64,000 nucleotides of DNA from Brachypodius melanocephalos (taxonomy: Eukaryota; Chordata; Aves; Passeriformes; Pycnonotidae), in the NCBI GenBank assembly GCA_013398615.1, contig VZSR01003282.1:2485168-2549167 (forward strand), in the 5' to 3' direction. Under the pieces are notes generated by a model that was not told where the DNA came from, ran no database searches, and saw nothing but the letters and a program-made list of their open reading frames with translations. Below, in pieces: positions 13,845 to 25,520 of this stretch (its first letter is position 1; every line of letters begins with the position of its first letter). The translations under genes and the position numbers were made by a program.

Positions 13845-14095
13845 AAGAAGGTTGGAGAGGGACTTTTGGTCAGATGTAGTGATAGGAAAAGGGGGAATGG
13901 CCTTATGCTGAAGGAGGGCAGGGTTAGATGGGTTATCAGGAAGGAATTCTTCCCTGTGAGGGTGGGCAGGCCCTGGCACAGGGTGCCCAGAGAAGCTGTG
14001 GCTGCCTCTGGATCCCTGGGAGTATCCAAGGCCTTGGAGCAACCTGAGATACTGGAAGGGATCCCTTACAACCCAAACCATTCCATGTTTCTCTG
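13845..14095 (+). repeat. CR1 LINE 3'-end fragment
   Basis: Sense copy: 'ggttggagagggactttt', 'ggaaggaattcttccctgtg', 'gcacagggtgcccagagaag', 'ctggatccctgggagtatcc', ending 'cccaaaccattccatgtttc'. A short deletion removes the block between 'caaggcc' and 'ttggagcaacc'. It accounts for the minus-strand open frame at 13836-14276. Confidence 0.95.
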
Positions 14096-15957
14096 AAAAC
14101 TGTGGTATCCTCACTGCTGGGTCACTGAAGTTGAACCCGTGGCTGGGGAGAGCCCCACCGAGCTCAGTGCTCTTTGTGTGCAGCAGTAGCCCTGCCTGGG
14201 TGGACTTTACAGGGAAGCAGAGTGACATTAAATATTTAATTTTCATATTCTGGCTTCCTTTGAGCGTGACCACCACCTAACTCAAAGGCTCCTTACCGGA
14301 GTCTTAAACTCAGAATGGTGGAATGCAATAAAACAGCATAAGAAAAGCTAGAGTCTAATTATTATAATAGTTTTCAAGGTCCACTCTCACTGTTAGCCAT
14401 TACATTGTTCTGTGGTATTTTTTTCACATATGACTAGGATGTCCTGGAAATTGTTTGAAGCGTGTTAAATTTGGGAGACTTCAGAAACATTTCTGCAAGT
14501 GTTATAAGGGAACACAAATAAAACCACTAAGGTGCCCAATTCTCTGCTGTGGGAGCTGTTTACACCTGTAATTGTGCAGCACCCTCATTTCAGTGGGGCT
14601 TCACTTTGGTTTCTCACTGCATCAGCATCAGCTAAGCTGTGCATATCTGTTTAACTCATTATTTGTGGTATTGTACAGAGCTGGCTTTATTCACACGGTG
14701 TTGGCTTTGAAAGCAAAAAATCCAGCCCAGTGTCACCGAGTTCCCGTGTGTGGCTTAAGGAATTACATATTCTGCCTTTTGAGAGTGTAAAATTATAGTT
14801 GTGTAAAATCACCTAGCAGTTCTTTATCCCGAGCTGCATTTTATTACCAATTTCAGATACAGCCATGAGGTAACAGCTAGAAAGGTCACAGTGCAAATAC
14901 ACGTGCAGAATTTAAACGAGGGCTGATTCTTTCTCCAATAAACACACACCGGATGCAAAGGAGGAATTGGAACGTTTTCAGGAGGCAACTCGGGCCAATC
15001 CAGCCCTCATCAGGGACCATTTCAGAGATTACTTTCTGATGTCCACACAAGCATATTGTGTGAGCCTGTTTTCAGATAAAGTGCTGTTCCTGAGCTCTGC
15101 CATCCCCTCCGAAGGCTGCACAGGTCTGATTGCTGGATTTTGCAGCGTCCTGTGAGAGCTGCAAAGACCTCGGCAGCCCGAGCGGGCTGGCTGCCCCTGC
15201 AAAGTGAGACTGTAAAGCTTGATTTCCTTCTGGGAAAGGAAAACCTATCTGCGTGTTGCCCAGATTTCCAACGACCTGCCCCAGGACTAAACAAAGATTC
15301 AATGGAAGAGGGAAGGGGAAACATTCCCAGCAATGAAACCTCAGGTGATCTGGTTTCTATTCTCAGCTCCAACACTCGCTTTTTTTTGTCAGCCTTGATA
15401 AGTGATTTAGCTGTGCCTTTCCCCTCGTCTTTAGAACAGGGATAACAGGAGCATTGTAAAGCCAAAATCAATATTGCTGGCAAAACGCTGAGGGGTCACA
15501 CTTGCTCAAAGGCCCACACAAGTGTGGATGTGGATATGCTGTTTTTAAGACATGAAAGACTGGGCAGTCAAATCCTCCACTGGGATCTGGTGTCCTTAAC
15601 CCAGATCCGGAGGGTGGGGGCAGAGAACAACCCATCAGCACGTGAGATTTGCTTTAACAAAGCACACAGAGCCCTTTTGGGGGAATCATACCAGACAGGG
15701 ATAGGGGAGAAGGTCTCCCCACCCTGATAGGACTCATAATCTTCCTGGCCCGTGAGTGGGATATGGCAAGGGCTTTTCCCAAAGGGTGTTAGCACAATAT
15801 GGTTTTCTCAATAAGCATTAACAAGAATTAGCTGGAAGAGAGGTGAGAAAAATCCCACTCTGCTCCCCCTCCTGTTCTTGGGTTCGGTAGCTTGGGAATG
15901 TTTGGCTGAGTCTGCTGGTGTTGTGGAGATGTTGCAGGAAACCCTCAGAGCTGCATG
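14096..15957. other. Unique non-coding sequence, moderately GC-richer after 14.9 kb
   Basis: No repeat recognised. The minus-strand 153-codon open frame at 15022-15483 overlaps frames on the other strand and has no domain, so I treat it as chance. A short perfect inverted repeat ('cagcccg' / 'cgggctg', two-base spacer) lies at about 15174-15189. Confidence 0.55.
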
Positions 15958-16345
15958 TTCGTAGAATTACAGAATTGTTTGAGTTGGAAAAGCCCTGTAA
16001 GATTGAGCCCAGCTGTTTCCCCAGCACTGCCAATGCCACCACTGACCCATGTCCCCAAGTGCCACATCCACACGGCTTTAAATCCCTGCAGCAATGGGAA
16101 CTCCACCACTGCCCTGGGCAGCCTATGCCAGGACTTGAAAACCTTTTTGGTGAAAAAAAAAAAAAAATCCCTAATATCCAATATAAACCTCTCCTGGTGC
16201 AACTTGAAGCCGTTTAGTCTTGTCCTAGAGCTTGTTGCTTGATGGGAGAGTTCAGCTTTTACAGCAGCTTAAATGCTCCAGTGGCAAAGTGTTGGGTGTG
16301 AGCCTTGTCCATCAGATCCCCATGGCCAGCTCAAGGTCCCTGAGG
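15958..16345 (-). repeat. CR1 LINE 3'-end fragment with expanded A run
   Basis: Reverse-orientation copy of a CR1 family with the words 'gtccccaagtgccacatcc', 'ccaccactgccctgggcagc', 'atccaatataaacctctcc' and 'gtcttgtcctagagcttg'. Where related copies have a short mixed A/T block, this one carries 15 consecutive A (16153-16167). The right boundary is uncertain. It accounts for the open frames at 15918-16242. Confidence 0.9.
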
Positions 16346-16374
16346 GAATGTTTCAAAGACTGAGATTTTAGAGT

Positions 16375-16610
16375 AGAAAATAATGGAATTTTAATTGGAA
16401 GGGACCTAAAATTACAATCTAGTTCGACTGCCTGACCACTTCAGGGCTGCCCAAGGGAATAAAGCATCTTTTCAAGTGCGTTACCCAAATGCCTCTTGAA
16501 CACTGACCAGCACGGAACATCTTTAAGATCCTTCTCAAACTTTCTTTAAGTTTGACCTAGAGGTTAATTTCCAAAAGCCCCGACCTGTGGCTGTGAGAAT
16601 CTCTGTTTTA
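16375..16610 (-). repeat. Ancient CR1 LINE fragment, different family
   Basis: Degraded reverse-orientation CR1: 'aattggaagggacctaaaa', 'ctgaccacttcagggctgcc', 'caaatgcctcttgaacactg'. The wording differs from the neighbouring copy at 15958, so this is probably a separate and older insertion in the same orientation. Confidence 0.7.
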
Positions 16611-18593
16611 TAAGCTGTCTGTTTGAGTTCCTCAAAGCTGAGTGACTGCTTCATGGGGACGACGTGTCAGTCCTCATTACATTTGCATGTTGGTTTAAAC
16701 ATAACACTACATGCCAGAGCTTCCTAACTGGATGTGATGCAGCATCAAAGTGATGTTTCATGCTCTGGGAACTTTAAAAAGTCATTGAAGGGAGAAAAGA
16801 GAGATGCCTTATGGGAGAAATGACAGGAATTTGGACTTGATTCTCCACTTATCAAGGTAAATAGTAAAACATATGTTGACTGAGTTGGAAGCAAGATGGG
16901 CTCACAATGACTCTGACAAGGTGGGTGGTGCCTTGGGATTTGTCACTCCTAAACTTCTGAGGACTGGGATGTCCTTCTACTGTTTTTTGGAATTGCCTGT
17001 TTCTTGTAAATACATAGTAGAATGTATTATATATATATATAAAACCCTCCTGGTGTTTTATTTATAAAAATGCTGGTGGAGGTATTTATTATAAATGAAA
17101 TTAATTTTGAATTAGCCTCCTTTTCTGTTCAGGAATGATTTTTGCAAACAATGCTCTGTTCTTATTATTCACTGTATAATGTGGAAGGACACAGCTCATG
17201 TCTCCTCTATCTCCCCTTGCCACTGTTTCTGCAAATCCTTCCAAGCAAGGACAGAATGTTTGGAAGAAATTGCTCTAATATTCTTGAATCCACCTTATCT
17301 TTTCCAGACTGCTTTTTTTGAAGGCCTGGAAGAGTCTTTGAAATTTCTGGAGTGGTGGTAACACAGGCAGGGTGAAGGTCTACTGCTGCATATAGGCAGA
17401 GTGGGTTATTTCCCAAAACAGCTAGGATTTCTGTGCCGAAAAATGGGCACCCTACACCTCCATTCTCAATCCCTAAAGTGCAATGAACCCTTCAGATTTT
17501 CTATGAGCTTTGTGAATGCAAAGCTTGTAAAACTATGCAACATTTTACCTTATAGAAAACTGTGGAAAATTACGTGTTCCCTGCGTAAGAGTTGAGTGGA
17601 CTGCAGTAAATAAGGTCTGGGAATATGGAAGAGCACAAAACACCATTATCTGAGGATGTGTAAAGGGTCTTTAACTAGAATTTGTCAAATGCCATGGCAA
17701 AAAGTGGATCCAGCCAGCCAGGGCAGACCAGCTGTGAAGAAAGAGAAAGTACAGAGAGGGCAAGACTCCAGCAGAGACTGTCCAGGAGACAGTCACTTTC
17801 ACTAATTGTGGGTTATTTCATTCCTGATTTTGCTTGTCTTTTTTTTTTTTTTCTTTTTTTCTTTCTTTTTTTTTTTTTTTTAAATTCTTCAACATGCGCT
17901 CATTGTTTTTAAGTAGTGGACACAGTTCCTAAGATTCAAGGTAAATGTTTGCCTTAATAAAACCCTGTTTTTCTTCTCTAATCTGGCAAAAGTAGCACTT
18001 GCCATTTGAATTCATGCTTGGATTCAAATATAAATCAAATTCAGAAACCAGTCTCTGCTACACCCCCCAAATTTTTTGATCAGAACAAATGCTTTGATAC
18101 TCTCTGTTGTAAATACCATAATTGGCTTTATGTTTTGCTACAGGGGCCAAATTCTGGCTCATCATTACTGTGTCCATTAGATCATAATTTTGGAAACCAC
18201 ATTTATTAACATCGAGCATATGAGTCGAGCCATAGGAGCATCCCTGAAATCAGCACTGGACTGAGAAGTTTGTGCAAAGAGGAAATTAAAGCGAAAGCTT
18301 TATATCCAGGTTTGGGTCAGAAGTTCGTGGTTGCCTCATTCTGGCAGAGCAGCAGCATCCTTCAGGATTGAGAGAGATCACTGGAGTATGAGTGGAAAAC
18401 ATGAGCTGTCCCATTGGATTTCTGTGTGAGGCGACTGAAGAGCTGACAGGGACTCGAGAGAGGATGGGGTTTGGAAAGGGAAGAAGAGAATGGACCAGGA
18501 TACAAAATCCCTGTGAAAAATGTGTTTATATCAGTGCAGGCTCTCCTCTGTCTTTGGGGGCTTCTTATTATCAAAGAAACTGCTGGTGGTCAT
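16611..18593. other. Unique non-coding sequence with simple repeats
   Basis: Contains an AT dinucleotide run at about 17027-17041 and a long T/C-rich tract at 17838-17882. The rest is unique DNA with only short chance frames. Confidence 0.6.
17838..17882. repeat. T-rich pyrimidine tract
   Basis: About 45 bases of T interrupted by single C residues and followed by 'aaattc'. Low complexity. Confidence 0.85.
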
Positions 18594-19036
18594 GGACTTT
18601 CAGTCTATCAGGAACTGAGGCTAATCCGTAACCAATGAGAGGCCAAGGAATAGGAGATATTCCAGAAGTTACTGTGTGTGGATTCATGGAAGCATAGGCA
18701 TATTCTAGAGAAGGACAACATTCCACCAAAGGATGTCCTTGGAACTTTTCTATCAGGAACTGAGGCTGATCTGTAACTAATGAGAGACCATGGAATGGGA
18801 GATATCCCAGAAGTTATTGAGTGTGGATTCATGGAAATACGGGCATATCCTAGAGACGGACAACGTCCCACCAAAGGATGTCCTTGGAATGTTTCTATCA
18901 GGAACTGAGGCTAATCTGTAACTGATGAGAGACCAAGGAATGGGAGATATTCCAGAAGTTACTGAGTGTGGATTCATGGAAGCATAGGCATATCCTAGAG
19001 AAGGACAACATCCCACCAAAGGGTGCCCTTGGATGG
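18594..19036. repeat. Tandem array, three copies, 145-bp period
   Basis: The phrase 'tctatcaggaactgaggct' recurs at 18604, 18749 and 18894, an exact spacing of 145 bp. The whole unit is repeated with it, including 'ggagatattccagaagtta' and 'tgtggattcatggaa'. By eye the copies differ at roughly 5-10 % of sites. The third copy ends near 'gtgcccttgga' at about 19034. Because 145 is not a multiple of three, the similar minus-strand peptides at 18608-18874 and 18777-19019 lie in shifted frames, which argues against coding. I do not recognise the unit as a known satellite. Confidence 0.95.
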
Positions 19037-19129
19037 CTCATGGACCTTCACTCCCAGGAGCAACACTCATGGCAAGATCTGTGTGCTGGGTGTGCCACTG
19101 CCGGCTGCTCCACAGTCTGAAACAACACA

Positions 19130-19420
19130 GCACAGAATCACCAGGCTTGGAAAAAACCTTCAGTTGAACACCCCCACACCCACCAAACCACTTCCCAAAC
19201 TGCCACACCCACTCATTTCTTGAACACTTCCAGGAATGGACTGCTGAACACTTCCCTGGGAAGCCTGTGCCAGTGCTTAACTACTCTTTCACTGAAAAAG
19301 CTTTTCCTCATGAAAACCTGAGCCTCCCTGGTGCAGCTTGAGGTAATTTCCCCTTTTTTTATCACTGGTTGCCTGGGAGGAGAGGCCAATCCCCACCTTG
19401 CCCCAACCTCAACATCCCCT
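19130..19420 (-). repeat. CR1 LINE 3'-end fragment
   Basis: Reverse-orientation copy: 'cacagaatcaccaggcttgg', 'gcctgtgccagtgcttaac', 'ctggtgcagcttgaggtaa', 'ggttgcctgggaggagagg', 'ccccaccttgccccaacctc'. It begins about 95 bp after the tandem array. Confidence 0.9.
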
Positions 19421-21602
19421 GACGTACAATCCCACACGTGGGATTTGCGTGTGCGCATAAACACACGCTTGATGTTTTTCTCCATTCTCATCGCATGTTT
19501 CATTCAATAGACTTATTAATCAACCATAAGAAATGAGTTAAGATGTTGAAACAGTCATGGCCTTTGTTCTGTGTCAGTTTTGTTGGCTTAGCTGACATAT
19601 AGCTACAAGGCATGACGGATCAAAGTAATTAAAGTTCCAATCATTTACCTTTCTATGTTCAGTGTCAAGACAGCTCGCCTTCACCCTGGGTTCAGAGCAT
19701 TTTCATATTTTTTTAACATGTTAGAGCTGTGCCATTTGCCTTGCTGTACTTAAGCATTTGACAGCATTTCCATTATAAAGTTTATATACGAAGGCTTGAG
19801 ATTCCCTCTGGATTCCAACTTTGCACATAAAATTGCAGACCACAGGCAATCCAAAACTGATCCAGTAGCTTGGGAATTTTTTTTGTTGTTTATTTCTTTT
19901 TTGTTTGTTTGATTTTTGGTTTTCGTTGTTCATTTGCTTTAAGGAAACAGATTTTTACCATCAAAGAACAAAAAAATTGCCCATTCTGTGTCACTTAGTT
20001 TCAAGGTACATTTTTGTGTTTACGAAACTTTAATGGAACTTATTTTTGCTTGTGTCATGAAATATGGCAGGAAATTAGTCCTAGTCTTTACTCCTCCATC
20101 ATACACATTAACTGATGGTAACAAAGAAATCATACGTGTGTCAGATGCAAAATCAAAATATTACATTTGAAGAAAGATTGTTTTACAGCAACTGCACCAG
20201 AAATATGGATAATGAGGAAATATTGTGCTGGACACAGGGATGTGCCAAACAAGGATTTGACACACCATTCACTGACTCCATCCCTCCACCTGTTAGAGCC
20301 ATCCTTCAGGCAATTTCAGGCTTGAAATCCTTTGCAGAAAGTAAGTAATAATTCTCACACTTGAAGTGTACCTTGGATTGCAGAATTACTGTTTGTGTTG
20401 TGCTTTTTCCTAATTTTTTGTTGTTATTGTTGTTGTTGAAGTTATTTTTTACAGGAAGTAACTTCAAGATGAAGTTTAAATAGCCCACACTGGATTTCTC
20501 ACAACTAATTTAATGCCATCTTCCAGTCAGCACAACTGGTTCAAGACCCCTCTCTTCTGTCATTTGAAGCTCTGGAACATTAAACACTGTCTTGTGTTGT
20601 AGTTTGAATATGAGATTACTTAAGTAGCAGTGAATATCTCCGCAACATATCTGCTCTACAAAGGGAGCTCACGTTGGGATGTTGCCTGAAATGCTAATAT
20701 TTTACAGAAAATTATATATAAAGCTGTTCATTAACCAGCTATTTTTTCCTTTGTACAACATTTTTTAAAAAAAATTAATTCTAAGCTCCAATTTAGCAAC
20801 TAAACCAGTGATTTTATTTGAAGAGAAGCATTAAAGAGCTGGCTTTAAAAACATTTAACTCTGGTTTTACATTTTAAAAGTATGCTAATATCATGAAGGA
20901 TCAAATTGCTGGAATATATTTTATGAAATCAGATTTTTTTTTCCTGGAAGTTTACAGAGTAAAGTTAGGTATGAATAGGAAGAAACCAATTAATTCTTTT
21001 GAGCTAATTTGCAGATTTGGGTAAATTCCGTGTCCCACGGAAGTTAGTAGGAGTCCTTTAGCTTTGATTTAAATCCTGTCCAGATATAATCTGAATTCAG
21101 CACATCTTTACTACATGTTCTGGTGCAGAAACTTGTCTTGTGGACTAAAACAATTTCCCCCCCTTTTTTTTTTTTGTTTTGTTTTTACAAGGGTGTGCAT
21201 TTTTTGAGTGCAGTGTTATGGAGTTGTGTGTATGTACATACACTTCAAACCAGTTTGGTGTTTGAATGCATTATTACTGTTAGGCAGCCTCTCATCACTC
21301 AGTAAAAGAGGTCGTTAATTTGGTGTAAAATAGAGGAAGTAAAACCCCCACATGATTCCTTGATGTAGACTTCCTACTCAGTGAGTAATAGAGGAGCAAC
21401 CTGATAGCAATAGGTGTTTTGCATTTAAATAGCCTCTAGTAAGGCCATAAATAATAAAGACACTTTTGTTATGCACAAACAGAGCTGGGTTTTGTCTGTG
21501 TTAACAGTGATCTTTGTGGCCTGCTCTGATTTTCATTTTCCTGCCACTGTGGACAGTTAATCCAGACAACACATTTGTTAGATCTTTGCTGATAGAGTAG
21601 AG
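19421..21602. other. AT-rich unique non-coding sequence
   Basis: Contains TTG/TTTG-rich stretches at 19867-19932 and 20415-20440. The plus-strand frame at 20115-20348 ends in a donor-like 'gaaagtaagta' but lacks a good acceptor, so I did not call it. Nothing else recognised. Confidence 0.55.
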
Positions 21603-21990
21603 AATTCCAGGATCACTGAGGTTGGAAAAACCCTCCAAGACCATCAAGTCCAAGCTGTGCCCCATCCCTGCCTTGTCCCCAGAGCTCTGAATGCCATGTC
21701 CAGGAATTCCTGGGACACCTCCAAGGATGGGGACTTCAAACCTCCCTGGGCAGCCCCCTCCAAGACCTGATCACCCATTCCATGGAGAAATTCCTCCTGA
21801 TGTTCAACCTGAACCTCACCTGCTATGAGGCCATTTCTCTCATCCTGTTCCCATTCCCTGGCTGCCCCCTCTGGCCAGGGAGTTGTGGAGGTCCCCCTTG
21901 AGCCTCCTTTTCTCCTTCAGCTTTCTCCTTTTTGCCTCAGCTGCTCCTCATGGGATTGGCTCTCCAGACCCTTCACCACCTTCAGAATTT
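21603..21990 (-). repeat. CR1 LINE 3'-end fragment, longer copy
   Basis: Reverse-orientation copy: 'gaattccaggatcactgagg', 'ccatcaagtccaagctgtgc', 'gaattcctgggacacctcc', 'attcctcctgatgttcaacc', 'gcctccttttctccttcag', reaching 'tctccagacccttcaccacc'. It accounts for the open frame at 21825-22025. Confidence 0.93.
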
Positions 21991-23974
21991 ACACATTCCT
22001 AATATCATACATTGCTAATGACTGACATCAGCCAGGCATTTTTATCCTGAAAAATAGAAAATGAATGTATCAATAGGAAATATTTGGATATATATTTGGA
22101 TATATCCAGATTGTACGATATGGAGGCTGAGTGATGAGGCAAAAATGTAAATGTCAGACTGAAGGAAAACCCAAAGAAATGTCAGCTCTGCTCCCACTGT
22201 GACCCTTGCCCTTGAGCAAGTTACATCAGGAGCCTGCATCTCAGTGGGATCACACGGTGCAAGACTTGGCTTCCTTGGAGAAGTGCTTTAAGACTGACAA
22301 ATGAAAACCTACTACATAATGCACTATCAAATGTGATTATTATTGAGTTACCAGTTACCCTTATTGAGTTATTAACTTGGCAAAAATGTGTCCAGAGCAA
22401 AGAGGGCAGCCAGATAAAAGGAGATGCTGATAAAGTTTCTCTTCTCCCCTCTGTTGTAGATGTGGGATGGTGAAGGAAAGAAAATATTCATGTGTTGTCT
22501 GAGGCCACCGGGGAAATAGAAATGCTTTCCAAAAAGAACAAAAACCCCAAAAAACAATGGAAGCAAAAAATTCCTAAACTTTATATTTATCTAAGAACTC
22601 CTGAACTCCATTTAGACAGGTATATTCTTTCTTGGGGCAAATGACTTAATTTAAATTACTGTTATATGATCTATAAAAATATTGTTTCAGGTCTCTTGGC
22701 GTTTCCAAATGAAAATTGAACTTTTTAAGTTCATTCTGTGTAATGTAATAAACCTATTTTTAGTGTCAAGAATGTCTAGGAAAGAATGTTTTATCCACCT
22801 GTAAGGAGGTTTGATATTCAAACCTTGAAGAAAACGCTGCAAAATATTCTATATGGCACCAGTGCGCTCCAGTAAAATATAAACATTGCTAAGAACTATT
22901 TGGTGATTTTGAAGACAGGAAAGCTAGAAAATGAAAAGAGCAGAAATAAATACCTGCTGCTAATCCTCAGGGCTGAAAAATATATCTTTATAAGTAATAA
23001 AAACTTTGTAACTGCGGTATTTCTTAATTTTTGATGAAAACGATGAGTAAAAAAAAGTTCCTATCTTTAGATTAAGAAACTCTGTACCTGTTTCTTTTGA
23101 AAATGATGCAAAGCTGCCTTGAAAGACATAGGTGGATTCATAAATGGTGCTGTAAGTGATGATATGATTTGCTTTCTTTTTATTCCAAATGTTTTTTTGT
23201 GGCTTCAGTCTATCCTACATCACAACTTCATCTCAGTGAGTGAGGAGTGATTCACATATGTTGAGTGTTTTTATTAAGAATTTGTTTTGATTAGGTCTGC
23301 AGTTGATTCCTCAAGCCAACTGCCTACATGAAATAAAAAAGCATTAACTGTGGGGATCGAATTGACTGGTGAACATTCCTGTCTGGTGGCATGAGGAAAG
23401 ACATCAAGGAGGTGGAAAAGAAAGATGTGGATCAGCAATCAAAGAGGAGACAGCAAGAGAGAGGTCACTTAATGCACCCCTGCCTCCAGGTAAGATCAAC
23501 AGCACCTGTGTCACTCTCAACAGATGTTTGCTTAATTCTTTTTAAACATCTGCAGTAACAGAGATTTCCGAACTTCCTCCTAATATTATTTCAGTTGGGA
23601 GCTATCCTAACAGTCCAGAAGTTTTCCCTGGCTCCTTATGTTACCTTTCATTTTCTCTTGTATTCATACAAAGTACTCCAGTGGCATCACAGATGCCACA
23701 TCTTCTGGGTGAAACCATTCCCCTCCTTGCTGCTCGTTCTTTTTCCACTAAGACTGACCACAGGAGATCTAAAAAGCAGAATTCCTTCCTCTTTGTAGAG
23801 ATAGAGAAAGTTCAGGTTTATCCCTCATCTTGTTCAGATTCCAAATGAAGCCCCAGGAGATCTCATGAAAGCACATTCTCACCTTTACCTGAAGAGATTT
23901 CCTATGATTGTGTGCTGGTTATGCTTAATATTGGTTAATTTGCAAATTTGAGGGTAAAACTGGTGTTAGAACTT
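21991..23974. other. AT-rich unique sequence
   Basis: No clear repeat until 23975. The part at about 23560-23830 has faint CR1-like wording ('cagtccagaagttttccc') and may be a very old copy. A candidate exon at about 23303-23489 is listed separately. An imperfect 'tatttggata' duplication lies at about 22080-22105. Confidence 0.5.
23303..23489 (+). other. Candidate exon with strong splice donor
   Basis: The donor at 23487-23495 is a full consensus match (CAG, then GTAAGA). An ATG at 23391 opens a frame of 33 codons exactly to the donor. The encoded stretch is highly charged (it starts MRKDIKEVEKKDVDQQ), has no recognised domain, and the frame runs on into the presumed intron for 23 codons. 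The acceptor 'ttttgattaggtctgcag' ending at 23302 is mediocre. This could be a 5' or non-coding exon, or chance. Confidence 0.2.
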
Positions 23975-24120
23975 CCACCCAGAGAAGCTGTGGCTGTCCC
24001 ATCCCTGGAAGTGTCCAAGGCCAGGTTGGATGGGGCTTGGAATAACCTGTGATAGTGGAAGGTGTCCCTGTCTGTGGCAGGGGGTGGAATGAGATGGGCT
24101 GTGAGGTCTCTTTTGAAGTC
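23975..24120 (+). repeat. CR1 LINE 3'-end fragment
   Basis: Short sense copy: 'cccagagaagctgtggctg', 'agtgtccaaggccaggttgg', 'gatagtggaaggtgtccctg', 'ggcagggggtggaatgag'. It is 5'-truncated at about 23975. Confidence 0.93.
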
Positions 24121-24766
24121 ATAAATTACACCTAAAGCAAATGTTCTGCAAGGTAAAATATTTCTGCAAACCTACAGCAGGTTTCAGAGACAAGTGAAAG
24201 TAATTTGGAATAATTTTACCCAAACTGCTCCAAGAGATTACTAATTATCTTTAGTTTACAGCTTTCTTTTATGAAGGGGACAGTCCTATCAAATCAGACA
24301 TTTGCTACCAGGAGATGCCAAACTCCTCCAGGTCAGTAATCTCTTACTTAACAGGACATCACCCCACATAATATTTCCTAAACAATCCATAAATAATTCT
24401 CTTGTGAAGAATCATGGGCAAAATCGACCCTGGTGGAAATTTCAGCTGCAGGAAAAAAAAAAAAAAATCTCCTGAGAGAAAACCTGCGGTGGTTTTTGGG
24501 AGGAGAGAACGTTCGGCAGGAAAGCTGAAGGCTGTGCTCAGGTGTGGGATGACCAAGAAGGATTCAAGTGGCAGATTCCCACCGTTTCATCTCCCAAGGG
24601 ATTCACTAACCCCTCGATGACCCCTGCATTCGCGGGATATTCGACAGCGGGAAGCAGAAATCTCAGCTGCCCCATCCTCAGCCCTTCTCCTGGGACACAA
24701 TAGATCTTCTTCACGGAGACAGGACCCATTTCCAGGTCATTGCACCAACCCCAAAGTTGGCTTTTT

Positions 24767-24793
24767 TTTCCTTTCCCCCCCCCCGCCCCCCGC
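24767..24793. repeat. T/C homopolymer tract with C10-G-C6
   Basis: A T8 run leads into 'cctttc' and then ten C (24775-24784), one G, six C and 'gc'. The complementary strand therefore carries G6 and G10 runs separated by one base, which could form a G-quadruplex. Confidence 0.7.
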
Positions 24794-25457
24794 ATTATCA
24801 GATTTTAATTAAGGCATAAATAAGACTCTTCTCCTCTTTTCCAGAATGGCTGTTTTTATCGGGTATTTAAAGCTTTATTTACACAGCTACATTTCTGACC
24901 TGTACCCCAGCCCTAGACCTGGAGGACAATCGAATTGATTTTCAGCTAATTGCTTCTATTTCATTTGTGGTGGTTCACTTCTAAAATGTCGCAGCGTTCT
25001 GTCATTTTTCTCAGGTTTTTTTATTTATTTAGTGAATTTATGCAAAAAGTAACCAATTCTTTATTCTTTAAACTTACTAAATTTTACCTTCAGGATCAAT
25101 GAACAAAATAAGCACATATTCAATTTATTTGGAATTAGTCTCTTGCCATCCTTGACAGAAACCTTGATGCTTTAATAATTTTCCCTCTGAAAATGCACAC
25201 CTACACTTTCTCTTTCAAATGTAATTTTTTTTTTTTGAGACATAGCTTCTCTTGAATTACACTATTCACTAGAATGCAATATATTCCTTAAGAAAAGCAA
25301 AATAATCCAAAAAAATTTTCTTAGATGAGAGATTATAGATTTTATTTTTAATGACAAAAGCATTGTTATAACTCAATTAAGAAGGATAAATATCCATGAT
25401 ACCTAGTGATATATATATATACAGCAGATACAATATATTGCTTTTCTCCTTTTACAG

Positions 25458-25520
25458 GTTAGGCCATTTTTGGTGAACTCACATTTCAAGAATTCTGAAT
25501 TGAGAAAATTTAATTTCAAG
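25458..25520 (+). other. Candidate short exon (63 nt)
   Basis: The acceptor tract 'ttgcttttctccttttacag' ends at 25457, and a donor (AAG, then GTATGA) follows 25520. The 63 nt between them are open in exactly one frame (21 codons, phase 0 to 0, starting VRPFLVNS), while the other two frames stop at once. The peptide is unfamiliar and short, so coding status rests only on splice signals and frame. Confidence 0.22.

Noticed and set aside
15022..15483. 153-codon minus-strand open frame
   Set aside because: Overlaps frames on the other strand in a GC-richer patch; no domain or splice support.
18608..19019. Two similar minus-strand peptides suggesting a repeat protein
   Set aside because: They are translations of the 145-bp tandem unit, whose period shifts the frame at each copy.
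20115..20348. 77-codon plus-strand frame ending in a GTAAGTA donor-like word
   Set aside because: No good acceptor upstream, and the frame stops inside the donor word; weaker than the candidates listed.
23560..23830. Possible very old reverse-orientation CR1 remnant
   Set aside because: Only a few words resemble CR1; not enough to call without alignment.
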